From Gordionus sp. m RMFG-2023 (Eukaryota > Nematomorpha > Gordioida > Chordodea > Parachordodidae): 64,000 bases of DNA. Location of the stretch: contig NC_088776.1 of assembly GCF_954871325.1 (NCBI RefSeq), positions 19,530,052 to 19,594,051 of the forward strand, in the 5' to 3' direction. Positions 1-12,316 of this stretch are shown in pieces. The position numbers and the translations under genes were made by a program. The notes beneath the pieces were generated by a model. That model did no database searches. It worked only from the letters and a program-made list of their open reading frames with translations, and was not told where the DNA came from. Numbering within the stretch: position 1 is the stretch's first letter; every line of letters starts with the position of its first letter.

Positions 1-2226
1 GTTCAAAAATTTTCTATAGTAGCCAGCCATTCCCAGAAATGTTGATAATTCAGCAGCTGATTTTGGTTCTGGCATATTAATTATTGCTTCAATTTTGTCG
101 TGATTAGCATGAATCCCCTTAGCGTCAATATCATGACCCAGGAACCTCACTTTGTTTTTAAAGAACACACTTTTATTAAAGTTAGGTATTAGCCCAAACG
201 ATGATATTCTATCAAACACTTTTTTTATGTTGTTTAGGTGGGCTTCATCGTTTTTTCCAGTTATAAGTAAATCATCAATATAAAATATAACGTCATCCAT
301 GTCACCGAAGATTTGATCCATAATCTGTTGAAAAATTGCAGATGAGGTCTTAAGCCCAAAAGGAAGTCTAGTAAATTGGTAATATCCCTTATGCGTAGAT
401 ATGGTTAAAATGTTTCTGCAACTTTTATCAATTGGTATCTGTAAGAAAGCATTTTTAAAGTCAATCTTCGTAAATTTCTTTCCTTCCGAAAGTTTAGCAA
501 TTAGATCATTAATTCGTGGTAGAGGGTATCTAAAGTCTTCTAGAGCTGGGTTTACAGTGTCCTTAAAATCAGCGCAAAGCCTAATGCTCCCATCTTCTTT
601 GTAGACAGCGGTAACAGGACTTGCCCATCGGACATCATTCACCGGCTCAATTATTTTATCATGTATTCATTTTTTGAGTTCATTACTAACAAGATCAATT
701 TTTGAATAAGGGATACGTCTAGGCGGTATAATTTTAGGTTGGGCATCACTTCTTAAATGTAACTTGACACTTGCTTTGTTGATTGGCCCATTAGTTAATT
801 TCGATTCACACTCTTTAATCAATTTTTTTATTTCATCTTCATAATTAGTGTCAATATTTGCTATAAATTTATTTAAAATATTTTTGAAAGCATTGATCCA
901 CATACGTCCCAACAAGGCATTTTTACTTGATTCAACCACTACCGCTTGTAAATATTTGGAAATACCATCATAAGTCACTTTAACTTGAGTAGTTCCTATG
1001 ATTTTGATTAATTTCCCATCATAAGCAGTGAGTTGTAGCTCGGATTTCTTAAGATCTCTAATACCAAGTTTTTTAGCCAGACCATGAGGTATAATAGTGT
1101 ATTTGGATCCAGTGTCCACTTGCATACAAGTAACAATGTCGTTCACTTTTAAAGTAGTCATAAAAGCGTTATCTTTGTCATTAATCATATCGCCAGATAA
1201 ATTGTTGACATTAAAATCATTATCATCTTTGTTCTTTGTAGAGTCGCCTTTTTCTTCAATAATTTCTTCAATATTCATGTTGTAATCATTATTGTATTGT
1301 ATTTGCTTTCTATTATTTTCGTCGCCACTTCTATAATTATTTGAGTTGTTGTTATATTGTATTTGCTTTCTCTGATTATTATCATTACCTCTATAATTAT
1401 TTGAATTGTTGTAATAAGATTGGTAATTGTTACGATTTCCGTCACCGTATTGGATTTGTTTTCTTTGATTATTATCATACCATGTATTATTTCTACCATA
1501 ATTCGATTGATTATTATTATAGCGATAATTGTTATAGTTATAATTGTTATAATTATCGTGGTATCGCGAATTATTATTACCATAATTGTATCTAAAATTA
1601 TTATTGTAATTCCCATTTCTATATCTATTATCATAATTATTTCTAAAATTATTATCATTTCTACTGCAAAAATTTTTATCTTTATCGGACTTTATATCCT
1701 TATTTATAAAACTTATATCATTATCCTCCGACTTAATATTACTAGAATCCAATTTCACCCCTAATTCCACCATCTGATTCAATGTAAGGTCAAAATTTTT
1801 GGAGAATTTGTATTTAATCTTATCGTTTAAGGTAGATGTCCGTAATTTCTCTTTTAATCTACTATCGTCCAAAAAATTACATTTCTTATGAAGTTTCGAT
1901 ACTCTAATGTACCACAGCATAAAACTCTCTGATGAGTTTTGTTGAAGAAGATTAAATTTATTAATTAAAGTATTTAAATTTAGCGCTGGTAAAAGATAGG
2001 TTAACTTTTTAATCACAATTTTAAGATCTAAAATATCGGTATCAGAACAAATTGCCTTAATGTCGTCAAAAACTTCGTCTGATAAATTATTAAGCAAAGT
2101 ATTAATTTTAATAGAGTCCGATAATGTACTGGTCGAAAAGTAATTTAATATTCTGTCTAAATAAATTTCAGTAAGAGGACCCACTAACTTAGGGATCTTA
2201 TGTGTAAATTCTTGTTTAATTTCCAT
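1..2226 (-). mobile_element. Ty3/gypsy-type LTR retroelement, partial (gag, protease, RT)
   Basis: An old retroelement copy lying on the minus strand and cut by the left window edge. Reading from 2226 downward there is a gag-like region, then an aspartic protease with the D-T-G-S signature near 1100-1125, then a reverse transcriptase between about 660 and 1. The RT shows the gypsy-type order: a KIDFKNAF-like block, then LPFGLKTS, then the catalytic YIDD near 270-281, then FLGH. The gag C-terminal half is not an obvious CCHC knuckle. It is an Asn/Tyr/Arg-rich low-complexity tract with several spaced repeats of a RKQIQY motif (about 1290-1660). RNase H and integrase would lie outside the window. 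No LTR or primer-binding site was identified with confidence. The copy is long and mostly open, with at least one interruption, so it is probably a fairly recent but damaged insertion. Confidence 0.85.
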
Positions 2227-2301
2227 ATTTAATTAATAAGACACATAAATAAGCAATTATAACATTTATTATTTTATTAATTCAAGTTTTGGTATAACTA
2301 T

Positions 2302-2538
2302 TTATGTTTTAACGAATATACAAATTAATTCAATGAAAACACTATCGCTGTAAATATAGTGTTTCCCGTTTAATAATTCAAAGCAATTTATCATGTCTCT
2401 TAAATTCATAAATTCAAACAGTACATCCTCCGTACCGTTTATCCTAGAAAAGTTGACATCGCAATTATAAGTTAAATCAAATAGAATATCGTAGATGGAA
2501 ATTTGATGGGGTACATTTAGTATTTTGAAGGCGAACAT
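2302..2538 (-). CDS. 78-codon RRM-like ORF upstream of the gag-like region
   Basis: A short ORF in the same orientation as the retroelement, with its stop about 75 bases before the gag start. The predicted protein follows the beta-alpha-beta-beta-alpha-beta order of an RNA-recognition motif. It has an RNP2-like strand FKILNVP near residues 4-10, helix SIYDILFDL, an RNP1-like strand DVLFEFMN, helix LRDMINCFELLNGK, and a last strand SVFIEL. The length (78) matches a bare single RRM. A TATA-like sequence lies about 50 bases upstream of the ATG. It may be an extra small ORF of the retroelement, a captured host fragment, or an unrelated gene exon. The RRM assignment is by topology only and key aromatic residues are not all present. 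Function unknown. Confidence 0.45.
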   Translation of the reverse strand: MFAFKILNVPHQISIYDILFDLTYNCDVNFSRINGTEDVLFEFMNLRDMINCFELLNGKHYIYSDSVFIELICIFVKT

Positions 2539-2585
2539 AATTGATGAAAATAATTTTGAAATGACTTACCCTTTTTTTATCCCTC

Positions 2586-2592
2586 TTATATA
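2586..2592 (-). promoter_or_regulatory. TATA-like box
   Basis: On the minus strand the sequence CTATATAAGAGGG occurs here, roughly 50 bases before the ATG of the RRM-like ORF. The spacing suits a core promoter for that ORF or for the retroelement transcript. In such an AT-rich background a chance match is possible. Confidence 0.3.
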
Positions 2593-2599
2593 GAATTGT

Positions 2600-3738
2600 T
2601 TGTACCATTTTATAATTTTTTTTATTAATCATATTTACAAAGGGAAAAAAATTTTATTTTTAAAAAAAAATTTCCATGAGGCGAGTTTCTTTTGCCAAAA
2701 CTGGAGCACCATGTAGAGTAACATGAATATGTGCACAAAGGTAAAAAGGTGTTTTTTTATATTTAACTTTATTAATACTATTAATACTATTTTTTCCATT
2801 TCACACTTCTATTATATACATTTTTTATAAGTCCAAATTAGAATATAAACGAAATACAAAAAAGTAAAATAATATTAAAAAAGTAAGGTTACGCCGTTTA
2901 TAAAATAAAATTAGATTATAACAAATAACAAAAATTAGATTATATAAATAATAAAAATTAGATTATAAAAAATTCAAAAACAGAAAGAATTCAAAAACAA
3001 AAAGTATATAACGCAACAATTTATTTTTTTAATAAATTTAATGATAAATTATAACGCAATGTACTGGTTGAAGCCAGAATTTTATTTTTAGAATAAGGAT
3101 TTCTGTAGGACGATTATATAGGAATTATTAATATTTTGAAGTAATGATAAAGTTGGTAAATAATTTTTTAACCCTATTTAAAGGAGAAAAATGGAACATA
3201 TTTTATTATTACTTTTTAACCTTAATAGGAATAATTTGGTTGAAATTTGAAAATGCTAATTTTTTTTAACGGTTATTGAGGTAACATAAAAAAAATAAGA
3301 ATATTGGGATATATATTTATGATTAAATTAATAATATTATTTTAATATCAACTTTAACCTCATTTTAAAGAAGGTTGTAAGCAGGTAAATTTAGTATCTT
3401 AAAAATGAAAAATAAAATAAAGAAATTTAAATTTTAAAGGCGAGTGGGATTCATAGAAAATATCAATTAAATTTTAACCTGATTTCAAATGAAATTATAG
3501 GCAAGTATTTTAGTTAAAAATAAAATAAAGAAATTAAAATTTTAGCGAGTTGAATTCATAAAATATATATCAATTTGGTTATTTAGAAGGTTGTGAGAGA
3601 AGTTTATGTTAATTTTGAAAATGATCATAATTTGATAAAATTTTCATTTGTAAAGAATTTTGGTCAGAAAATTTGCGATATAATTGATTATTTATTTACG
3701 ATGTAATAATATATGTAGTATTCATTATATATAAAATT
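2600..3738. other. AT-rich stretch, nothing recognised
   Basis: Mostly A/T homopolymer-like sequence with no long ORF. A short GC-richer patch at about 2680-2735 (minus-strand GGTGCTCCAG...) could be a remnant of the retroelement terminal region, but no direct repeat partner is visible in the window. Confidence 0.4.
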
Positions 3739-4235
3739 ATGATAAAGAAACGTATCGAAATAATGGCCAAGGTACAAAATAATAATTTAATGAAGAACAC
3801 TGTGGTGTCGGATAATCTGTGCGATATTTCAGAAGGTATGGAGAGATCAGTGGTGATCCTCCAAGATTTAAAAGAAATAAAAGAAGTGATAAATTGTATA
3901 TATCATGATATATATGAATTGATTAATATTGTGATAAAAGCCAGATAGTTGGCAAAAATGGTCCAAATGAAAAAATTAATTTTTTAAGGGACACAAAATT
4001 TAGTGAAAGTTTTTATAAATATTGGCCTAATGGCGTTATTGAAAATGGAAAGATATGTGTAAAACAATTTGAGGGTAACTTGGGATGCTGTTTTCAATGA
4101 CACTACTATAAGGTTGAATTTATGGGTAGTAGAAAAATTTGTAGAAACTATTATGGGGTGGGATTGGATTACAAAATCGTACCTCGTAATAATTATTGGG
4201 ATTTTTTCATTATTGATAGTGAATTGGCTAAAGAT
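3739..4235 (+). other. Unrecognised coding-like block
   Basis: A 69-codon ORF (3739-3948) is followed by about 200 bases whose reading frames look coding in composition (for example YKYWPNGVIENGKICVK from about 4015, and LDYKIVPRNNYWDFF from about 4160). They are in different frames with stops between, so this looks like a decayed protein-coding piece of a mobile element rather than a living gene. I do not recognise the family. Confidence 0.25.
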
Positions 4236-4239
4236 AATG

Positions 4240-4865
4240 TTGAAATCAGGGATGTGAACCCTTCGACAAAAAAAGGGGTCCAGGTCGGGGTTCGGGTACA
4301 GGAATAAAATTTGAAAGGACCCGGGTCCAGGGTTCGGGTCTGGTTCAGGGAACATAAAAATAATGATTCAAAATAAGATTTTTTTTTATTCATTTATTAT
4401 TATACTTCTATAAATATTCATAATTTACAAATGAAAAATTTAAAAATGAAATAATTTATATTTTAAATGTTTTATTATCGCACAATCATAATATCTTCTA
4501 AAATATCATCCTTGAGATTTCCACGTAAAGTAGACAATATATATTTCAAAAATGAAAATTCACGTTCTACCCTTACCTAAAATAGATAGTTATCTTTATA
4601 AAATTATTGTATTTGTGTCGCCGGTACAGCCATGAAGATTCTAGATAAGATATATAATTCTGGATATATTGAAGAATTTTCTTCCCATAATTTTAAAATA
4701 TTTATATCCTTATTTATTCTCTTAACTTCTGAGAACTTTACTATTAAAGATGCAATAGGCATTTTTTGATACTCCTTTCTATCTGATGATAATTTGATTT
4801 TTTTCCCTCTATCTAAAAGTAAAATTTTAAGATCATCAATGTTGCTATCATTATTATTATCACTA
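4240..4865 (-). pseudogene. hAT transposase remnant
   Basis: On the minus strand, about 4475-4575 encodes RVEREFSFLKYILSTL followed by an RGNLKDDILEDIM-like segment. This resembles the conserved dimerisation region at the C-terminus of hAT transposases (VER-F-S/T-L-K ... R--L--D-LE-I). Further minus-strand sequence up to about 4865 keeps a protein-like texture but is interrupted. A GC-rich patch at 4250-4345, full of GGGTTC/GGACCC words, resembles the sub-terminal part of other hAT-derived repeats in this window and may mark one end. The outer borders and target duplication were not found. Confidence 0.5.
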
Positions 4866-4867
4866 CA

Positions 4868-5110
4868 AAGACATTGATCCTATACACGACTCGATGACCG
4901 TAGACATATATCCGATACAAGACTCAATAACCAAAGATACCATCATAAAGGATAAGATTGAAATCGAGTTCAGATCAACCCGTGGGAGAGAACGAAAGCA
5001 CAAGTAGCCGTTATTCAAAACGGATAAGAAAACAATTTATACCCTATCGAGAAAGGAGAAAATAGATTTAATAGAATCAATTAACCTCAAAGGCAATTAA
5101 TAATATGATT
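4868..5110 (+). other. Unrecognised higher-GC coding-like block
   Basis: Plus-strand frame starting near 4868 reads KDIDPIHDSMTVDIYPIQDS and continues open for about 46 codons. It then resumes in the same frame after one stop for about 30 more, through to about 5099. The GC content is higher than in the flanks. No family is recognised; a degraded element ORF is the likeliest reading. Confidence 0.25.
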
Positions 5111-5555
5111 AATTGTATACAAATATATTGTTAATTGTGTGTGATGATTATTTATTTCTTTAGATTAATTTGTAAAAGATATATAAACTGAAGTAAAAAA
5201 TATATTAAGACAGTTAAAAATAGAAAATTTTTTACAATATGTCAATTAAATATATATATATAATCGGCATATGAATCTTGTGTCTCTAAAAAGAACTTTT
5301 TTTAAGCATATAAAATTTGATGTATAGATTTAAATTATATTTTTTAAAAAATGTTGGAAATATAGATATGCTCAAAAATGTTCCTAATAATTATTGCATG
5401 TATATAAATTTATAAAGTATTCATGAAAAAAAATATGGAGTATTAAAAATGAGAAAAAATATTATTAAAAAGATATTATATATTCATATTGTAGAATAAA
5501 TCTTCTTGGAACTAAGCTGGCTAATCCTTTCAATCTGATGTAGAACCTCTCAGTA

Positions 5556-5690
5556 GTGTTGTTAAACGATTTGATTTGGGCCAATTTTTAAAAACGGTTA
5601 ACTCAATATATTATTCAGAAATATATTACGCAAGCCAGAAGATTTTGTTCCAATATGGCACAAAAGTTGGACACGATATTTCTCTGGCTA
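5556..5690 (+). repeat. Left part of TA-flanked GTTGTTAAAC palindromic MITE
   Basis: After a TA at 5554-5555 the sequence GTGTTGTTAAACG begins a copy of the palindromic repeat family also found at 17328, 33250, 43737 and 45188. The interior words (ACGGTTAACTC, ATTACGCAAGCC) match the other copies. A clean right end is not seen, so this copy is truncated or diverged. The overlapping 94-codon ORF (5576-5860) has no recognisable product. Confidence 0.55.
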
Positions 5691-6017
5691 CAATATTGAG
5701 TAAACCAATTTTAAAAATCGACTCAAATCAAGTCATTTTAAAATACTACTTCCAGTTATGTTTTTATTCTTGTTTAGGGAGAAAATGTTTTCCATTAGTA
5801 GGAGTGCTAGGCAGAGTTGTCAAAATATTTAATAGTTTTAATATATTTGGGATAGTTTAAAATGTGTTTGAAATTATGCGAAACATCTATAAAATTCTTT
5901 GGAATATTATCAACCATATTTAATCTTTTATACCAAAGTTTGAAAATAAATCTTAGATATCATGCTGATATCGTATAGGTTTTCTCTTTGGTCAACATTA
6001 ACCATTGAATTTTAGAA

Positions 6018-6563
6018 CAAATTATAAAGGATCCATACATATAAAAGCCTGGGGGCTTCGCCCCCAGATCCCCCTTTAACGCCCATTTGCCTGGCCTTCG
6101 ACCGGGTTTATCTTTAAAATCATATTTGTTTTTCTTATAATATATTTTTATAAACAGCTAACTCAATATTTTAGCCAAAAAAATATTGCTCAAGCCTAGA
6201 GATTTCACGAATAATGCTAAACCTTTGTATCATCCATGAGCAAAATTTTCAGGCTTGCATAATTATATATGTGTTTCAATTTATTATACCTTTATAGAAA
6301 TCAATTTCCAAAAAAATAGCGATTATTTAAAATATAAATATTATATTGCTTTAATTATAAATATTATATTGCCTTAATTATAAATTTATTAGATTATTCT
6401 CAATGACTTTATAATAATACTATCCAGAACCACAAACATTAAAACCGGAAAAATATTATTCATGGTATTTATTTAATATAAAGAAATCAAAAAAAATTTG
6501 CTCTGGGGGGGAGGTCTAAACCCGAACACCCCTCACCCCCCCCCTTCCGTAGCTACGCCACTG
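6018..6563. repeat. CAGTGGCGTAGC-type MITE with internal insertion
   Basis: The right end reads GTAGCTACGCCACTG. The complementary strand shares long stretches with the element at 35870-36272 (for example CCGGGTTTATCTT, and CTCAATGACTTTATAATAA), so the two are inverted copies of one family. The copy here contains extra sequence at about 6145-6330 that belongs to the GTTGTTAAAC palindromic family (TAGCC...AAATATTGCTCAAGCC, ATGAGCAAAATTTTCAGGC), a nested insertion. The ends carry long C or G runs. The CAGTGGCGTAG-like terminus suggests hAT-derived. Target duplications were not established. Confidence 0.55.
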
Positions 6564-6569
6564 AATGAT

Positions 6570-8660
6570 CTATATAATGGGATGTCTTACAGTATACACC
6601 TTTCTAGTATATATAGACTCTAGTGGATATGTACATAAAAGAAATAATAATAATTAAGATCATTTAGCCCTAAGTTAATAAATCACAAAAAAGTTATATT
6701 TATAGATTCTAAAATGATAAAAAAAATAATAAATTTAAAATAAAATAAATTAAAACATATCATAAGGATATATTTAAAATATCAAATAATTTAAAAGCAA
6801 ATCGAAGATATAACAAACTGATTATATCAACAGTTTGCATTCAATTAGTAACAGTAGCATCTTTAGATAATGTTAGCTAAAAAAAGGTAATTTATAAAAT
6901 AGTTTTAAAAATTTTTTTTTGCGCCTGCTGAGATTGTAAAGGCGAGTGACTCCTCTGGTTAATAATACACCATGTGATGCTTTAACATCTTCAATATGGA
7001 GGAAGTAACATTTGTAGATTTGTAAGTGCTACATAATTAATCTAGAACTTTTCTTGCATTTGTATTATAAAAGTAACCAAGATAGGTATAAAGAGATTTA
7101 TTGGATAGTATTCAAAGACTGACTTATGATTTTATATTAATTTTAAAACGATAGGCCAGCCTTACTGCAAGTCGAGGTAGAAAAATATTCAATTCATAGA
7201 GTTTTGCATTGACTCAATAATTAAATATAATTTATAAAATTGGTCATCTACCTTGCCCTAATTTCCTTAAGTTCCAGTATAATGCTTTCATTCGTATTTT
7301 ACATTAGTTTTTCAAATGATTTGGTGGAAAATTTTAAAATAGTAGATTAATATAACGCTAAGGAAAATTTGAAATCGATATTAATTTAAAGAATATATTA
7401 GTAGAGTATTTATTTCTTGTGTGAATCTGAAAAAAAAATTGGAATATATATGCGCAAAAGGTAAGAATGATTATTATAAATAAATTAATAATAATAAAAC
7501 AGTAATTTTTTTTTTAATGTTGTTTTTAATTATATTAATTTGTTTCTTCCTTTAATTTTAGATTTTCTCCACTACTACAACTTAGATTTTAAAAAACAGC
7601 AATGCACAGTTATAAAAATAAAACAAAACAATGATAAAAATACTATTTAAAAGAATATTAAAATTATAATTGACATACTTGTTGTAATTGTGGCAACATG
7701 CAAATTTACTAGATTAAGAAAAACGCCAGACAGGCAAATTACTTTTAAACAAAATTACGAAGCCCAAAGATATTCAAATCTACAAGAATTATATCTCGGT
7801 ACAAATTGAGACTATGCAAATGTTGATTAAAGAAAAAGGATATATAAGGAGAAATTATAATGCGAAAAATGATGATTAAATCATGATTTTACGAACTTAA
7901 TTTTTTTTAATCTTTAATTTTTAATTTTAATTTATATTAATTTATTTTGATTATGTTTTTATCTTATTATTTGATAAAGATTTAGTATCATTTTAGTTCT
8001 AACTTTTCTTATTTGACGAATATTATAGAAAAGTATATATAATCGAGGATATTAGTCTGATTTAGTATCATTTTAGTTCTAACCTTTCTTTATTTGACAA
8101 CGGTTCTAATCACCCAATTCTTCTAAATTCCTCAAAATGTTACAATACTATATCTATATTCTATAAAAAAATATATAATTAAAAGAAGAGAAATTAAAAA
8201 AATAATTTAAAATAATATATTTAGGTATGGGCAGCGGGACCTAATGACCCATGTATGGATATGCAGTTGGATCGACAAATTTCTATTGATATTCTTTATC
8301 TAAGGTAAAAGCCTTTGGATCACCTGTGATTAAACAGTACCGTATTACGGTTAATTTGTTGGCTTACCATAATTGTTGTTATTTCAGTATTTTTTTCATA
8401 AATATAAAATATTCACCACTGTTTTAAATAACTGCTTATATAATAATAATAATATTGTGATTGAACCATGATAAATAAAATAATTCTCATTGAAATGAGT
8501 ACAATTTAAATGTGATTTAGCGCCTATATAATGTCATACACAAACACACATGAAAAAGATAAAATATGAATGAATGATGATTTATTATTAAATAAAAATA
8601 AAGCAGGATAGAAAGAAATTTCTAAACTAGACATGTTTTAAAAATATAAAAACAATATAT
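6570..8660. other. AT-rich intergenic sequence with one short duplication
   Basis: No ORF or conserved gene recognised. A segment containing TTAGTATCATTTTAGTTCTA occurs twice, near 7980-8020 and 8060-8100, a local direct duplication about 80 bases apart. Confidence 0.4.
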
Positions 8661-8679
8661 TACAAAATTTTTTTAAAAT

Positions 8680-8865
8680 TTGGGGGGCCGGAATTATATA
8701 TGGGGGGCATTTTTGGGGGCCAAAGATTTTTCTAGGGGCCAGGTTGGGGGCCAAAAATATTTTAGGAGATGGGACCTGGCCCTTCCCTCAAGGCCACCAC
8801 GTGGATACGGCTCTGCCCATAGGGGGTTTTAAAATTTTTTTAGGGCCTTCGGCAGGGCCCCTAAA
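8680..8865 (+). repeat. G-run cluster, probably MITE remnant
   Basis: Five runs of four to six G within about 70 bases (GGGGGGCC, GGGGGGC, GGGGGCC, GGGGCC, GGGGGCC) are followed by CCC/GGG-rich sequence up to 8865. This resembles the GC-rich sub-terminal parts of hAT-type MITEs elsewhere in the window. It could in principle form a G-quadruplex. Confidence 0.4.
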
Positions 8866-8869
8866 AAAT

Positions 8870-9498
8870 ATTATATAATATTAACTTTTCAATATTTATT
8901 ATATCATCTTAAGTTGGCTGAACAATTGGAAATCAATTTGTTAAATAATAGAGATTATACTTTTCGGTGAAAATTTTATATTAACATTTTTTTTTAATAT
9001 CATTAACGTTACATTTTTTTATATCAATTTGTACATAATTGGTTATTTTTTCATTGTCATAAAAAGAAATAAAAGGATTTTTTTGGTTTAAAAGGATGAT
9101 AAAATGTAATTTATAAAAAATAATATAAAAGAAAATTATGATTTATCCCAACAATATATATAAAAATATTCTGTCTAAATACATCATGGTAAAAATATAT
9201 AATAGAGGATTCTATACAAATATTTCACAATTCTAAAATTTATCATAATTTTGTGCTGTAGTGTCTTACCACTTAGGTAGCCAGCATAAATGAATATTAA
9301 TAAAAAAATTTTGGCCAAATTTATGATTACTAGATGACTGAAAGCAATATTCTAAAAATTTTATCAATATTTAGTGTTTAATTGTACACTACGCCACTGT
9401 ATCTGATTAATCTAAAATGTTGGTGACTTGGTCAGATGGACTTCAATTTAATTTGAGGATATAATTGTCTCGGTCATATCGATAACATGTGATTCAGA
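8870..9498. other. Upstream region of ZC4H2
   Basis: AT-rich sequence before the ZC4H2 start codon. No core promoter motif stands out. A word CTACGCCACTG at about 9389-9400 resembles the terminus of the CAGTGGCGTAGC MITE family. Confidence 0.35.
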
Positions 9499-11502
<2,004 letters not shown>

Positions 11503-11750
11503 TGGATATATCATTAGCAAGGCTTTCCATTGATATTTTATACTGATTTTATTTAATGCACCTATTTTTTTGTAGCGATTATTTACACATTTTATAAATT
11601 AAATTATTGAAAACACAATATTCTATTTCATAATCATATAGATATTATACTCTGAAAAATTTTAAAGCATTTTGTTATTGATTTGTATATTTAATAAGAT
11701 ATTCACAATTCATAACTAATAATTATGGAGAGATTATCAAACTAAAAATG

Positions 11751-11756
11751 AATAAA
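11751..11756 (+). terminator. Possible ZC4H2 polyadenylation signal
   Basis: AATAAA about 250 bases downstream of the ZC4H2 stop. It is the first canonical hexamer I see on this strand after the stop, but hexamers are common in DNA this AT-rich. Confidence 0.3.
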
Positions 11757-12125
11757 TCAGACCTACATGCCTAGTTTGTATATCTATTTAAGAAATCTGG
11801 GCCAAGCTTAAAAATTATAAACCAAAGACAAGGCATGCTTAAAAAAACCTTAGTCAGGATAAATTTTTTAAATTAAATTAAAATTATGTTAATTAACCAG
11901 CTAGAAAATCTTATAATAAATTATTTTATATAATAGAACCAAGATTATTTAAAATGGTGAACTTTTATATATCCAGTTTAAGTCATAAAATGAAATTAAA
12001 AAATCTAGACTGAGCCAAAAAATTTAATAGGGGGTCTGGAGATGCGGGAAAATTTAAATTAGACCTCTGCAGACTTTAATAGATACATAATTTTCTATTT
12101 TTCGGGTTAAAATTAAAAGCAATAC

Positions 12126-12131
12126 TTTATT
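12126..12131 (-). terminator. Possible GGT polyadenylation signal
   Basis: AATAAA on the minus strand, about 186 bases past the GGT stop codon. The position is plausible, but the motif is weak evidence in this composition. Confidence 0.3.
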
Positions 12132-12316
12132 AGGTCTATAATTTCTTAAAATCTGGAGGAATGTTCCACAATTATTTATATAAATATGATAAAACAAGTA
12201 ACTATATTTAAAATATTAAATACTGGGTCAAAAAATTATATACAAAACACATTAAATAAAATATAAAATTTTTGGTCATAAGAATGATATTTTTAGTTCT
12301 ATAATTCTAAAAGATA

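Larger units (their letters stand above)
11503..12316. other. Intergenic gap between convergent ZC4H2 and GGT
   Basis: The 3' ends of the two genes face each other here. A plus-strand AATAAA at 11751-11756 could serve ZC4H2, and TTTATT at 12126-12131 (AATAAA on the minus strand, about 186 bases past the stop) could serve GGT. A degraded scrap with TAGACCTCTGCAGAC around 12060 resembles the AGGTCTGCA MITE ends elsewhere. Confidence 0.4.

Noticed and set aside
401-604. Plus-strand 67-codon ORF
   Set aside because: Antisense shadow of the reverse transcriptase region on the minus strand.
1275-1764. Ile/Thr- or Tyr/Asn-rich ORFs in other frames (minus 1275-1658, plus 1341-1595 and 1420-1764)
   Set aside because: Frame shadows of the low-complexity gag-like tract; the amino-acid bias follows from the repeat.
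2230-2735. LTR and primer-binding site for the left-edge retroelement
   Set aside because: A minus-strand TGGTGCTCCAG near 2710 could be a binding site, but no terminal repeat partner is in the window and the position relative to the RRM-like ORF does not fit simply.
3984-4393. Proline-rich ORFs across the GGGTTC/GGACCC patch
   Set aside because: Produced by the GC-rich simple sequence of a transposon end; no conserved text.
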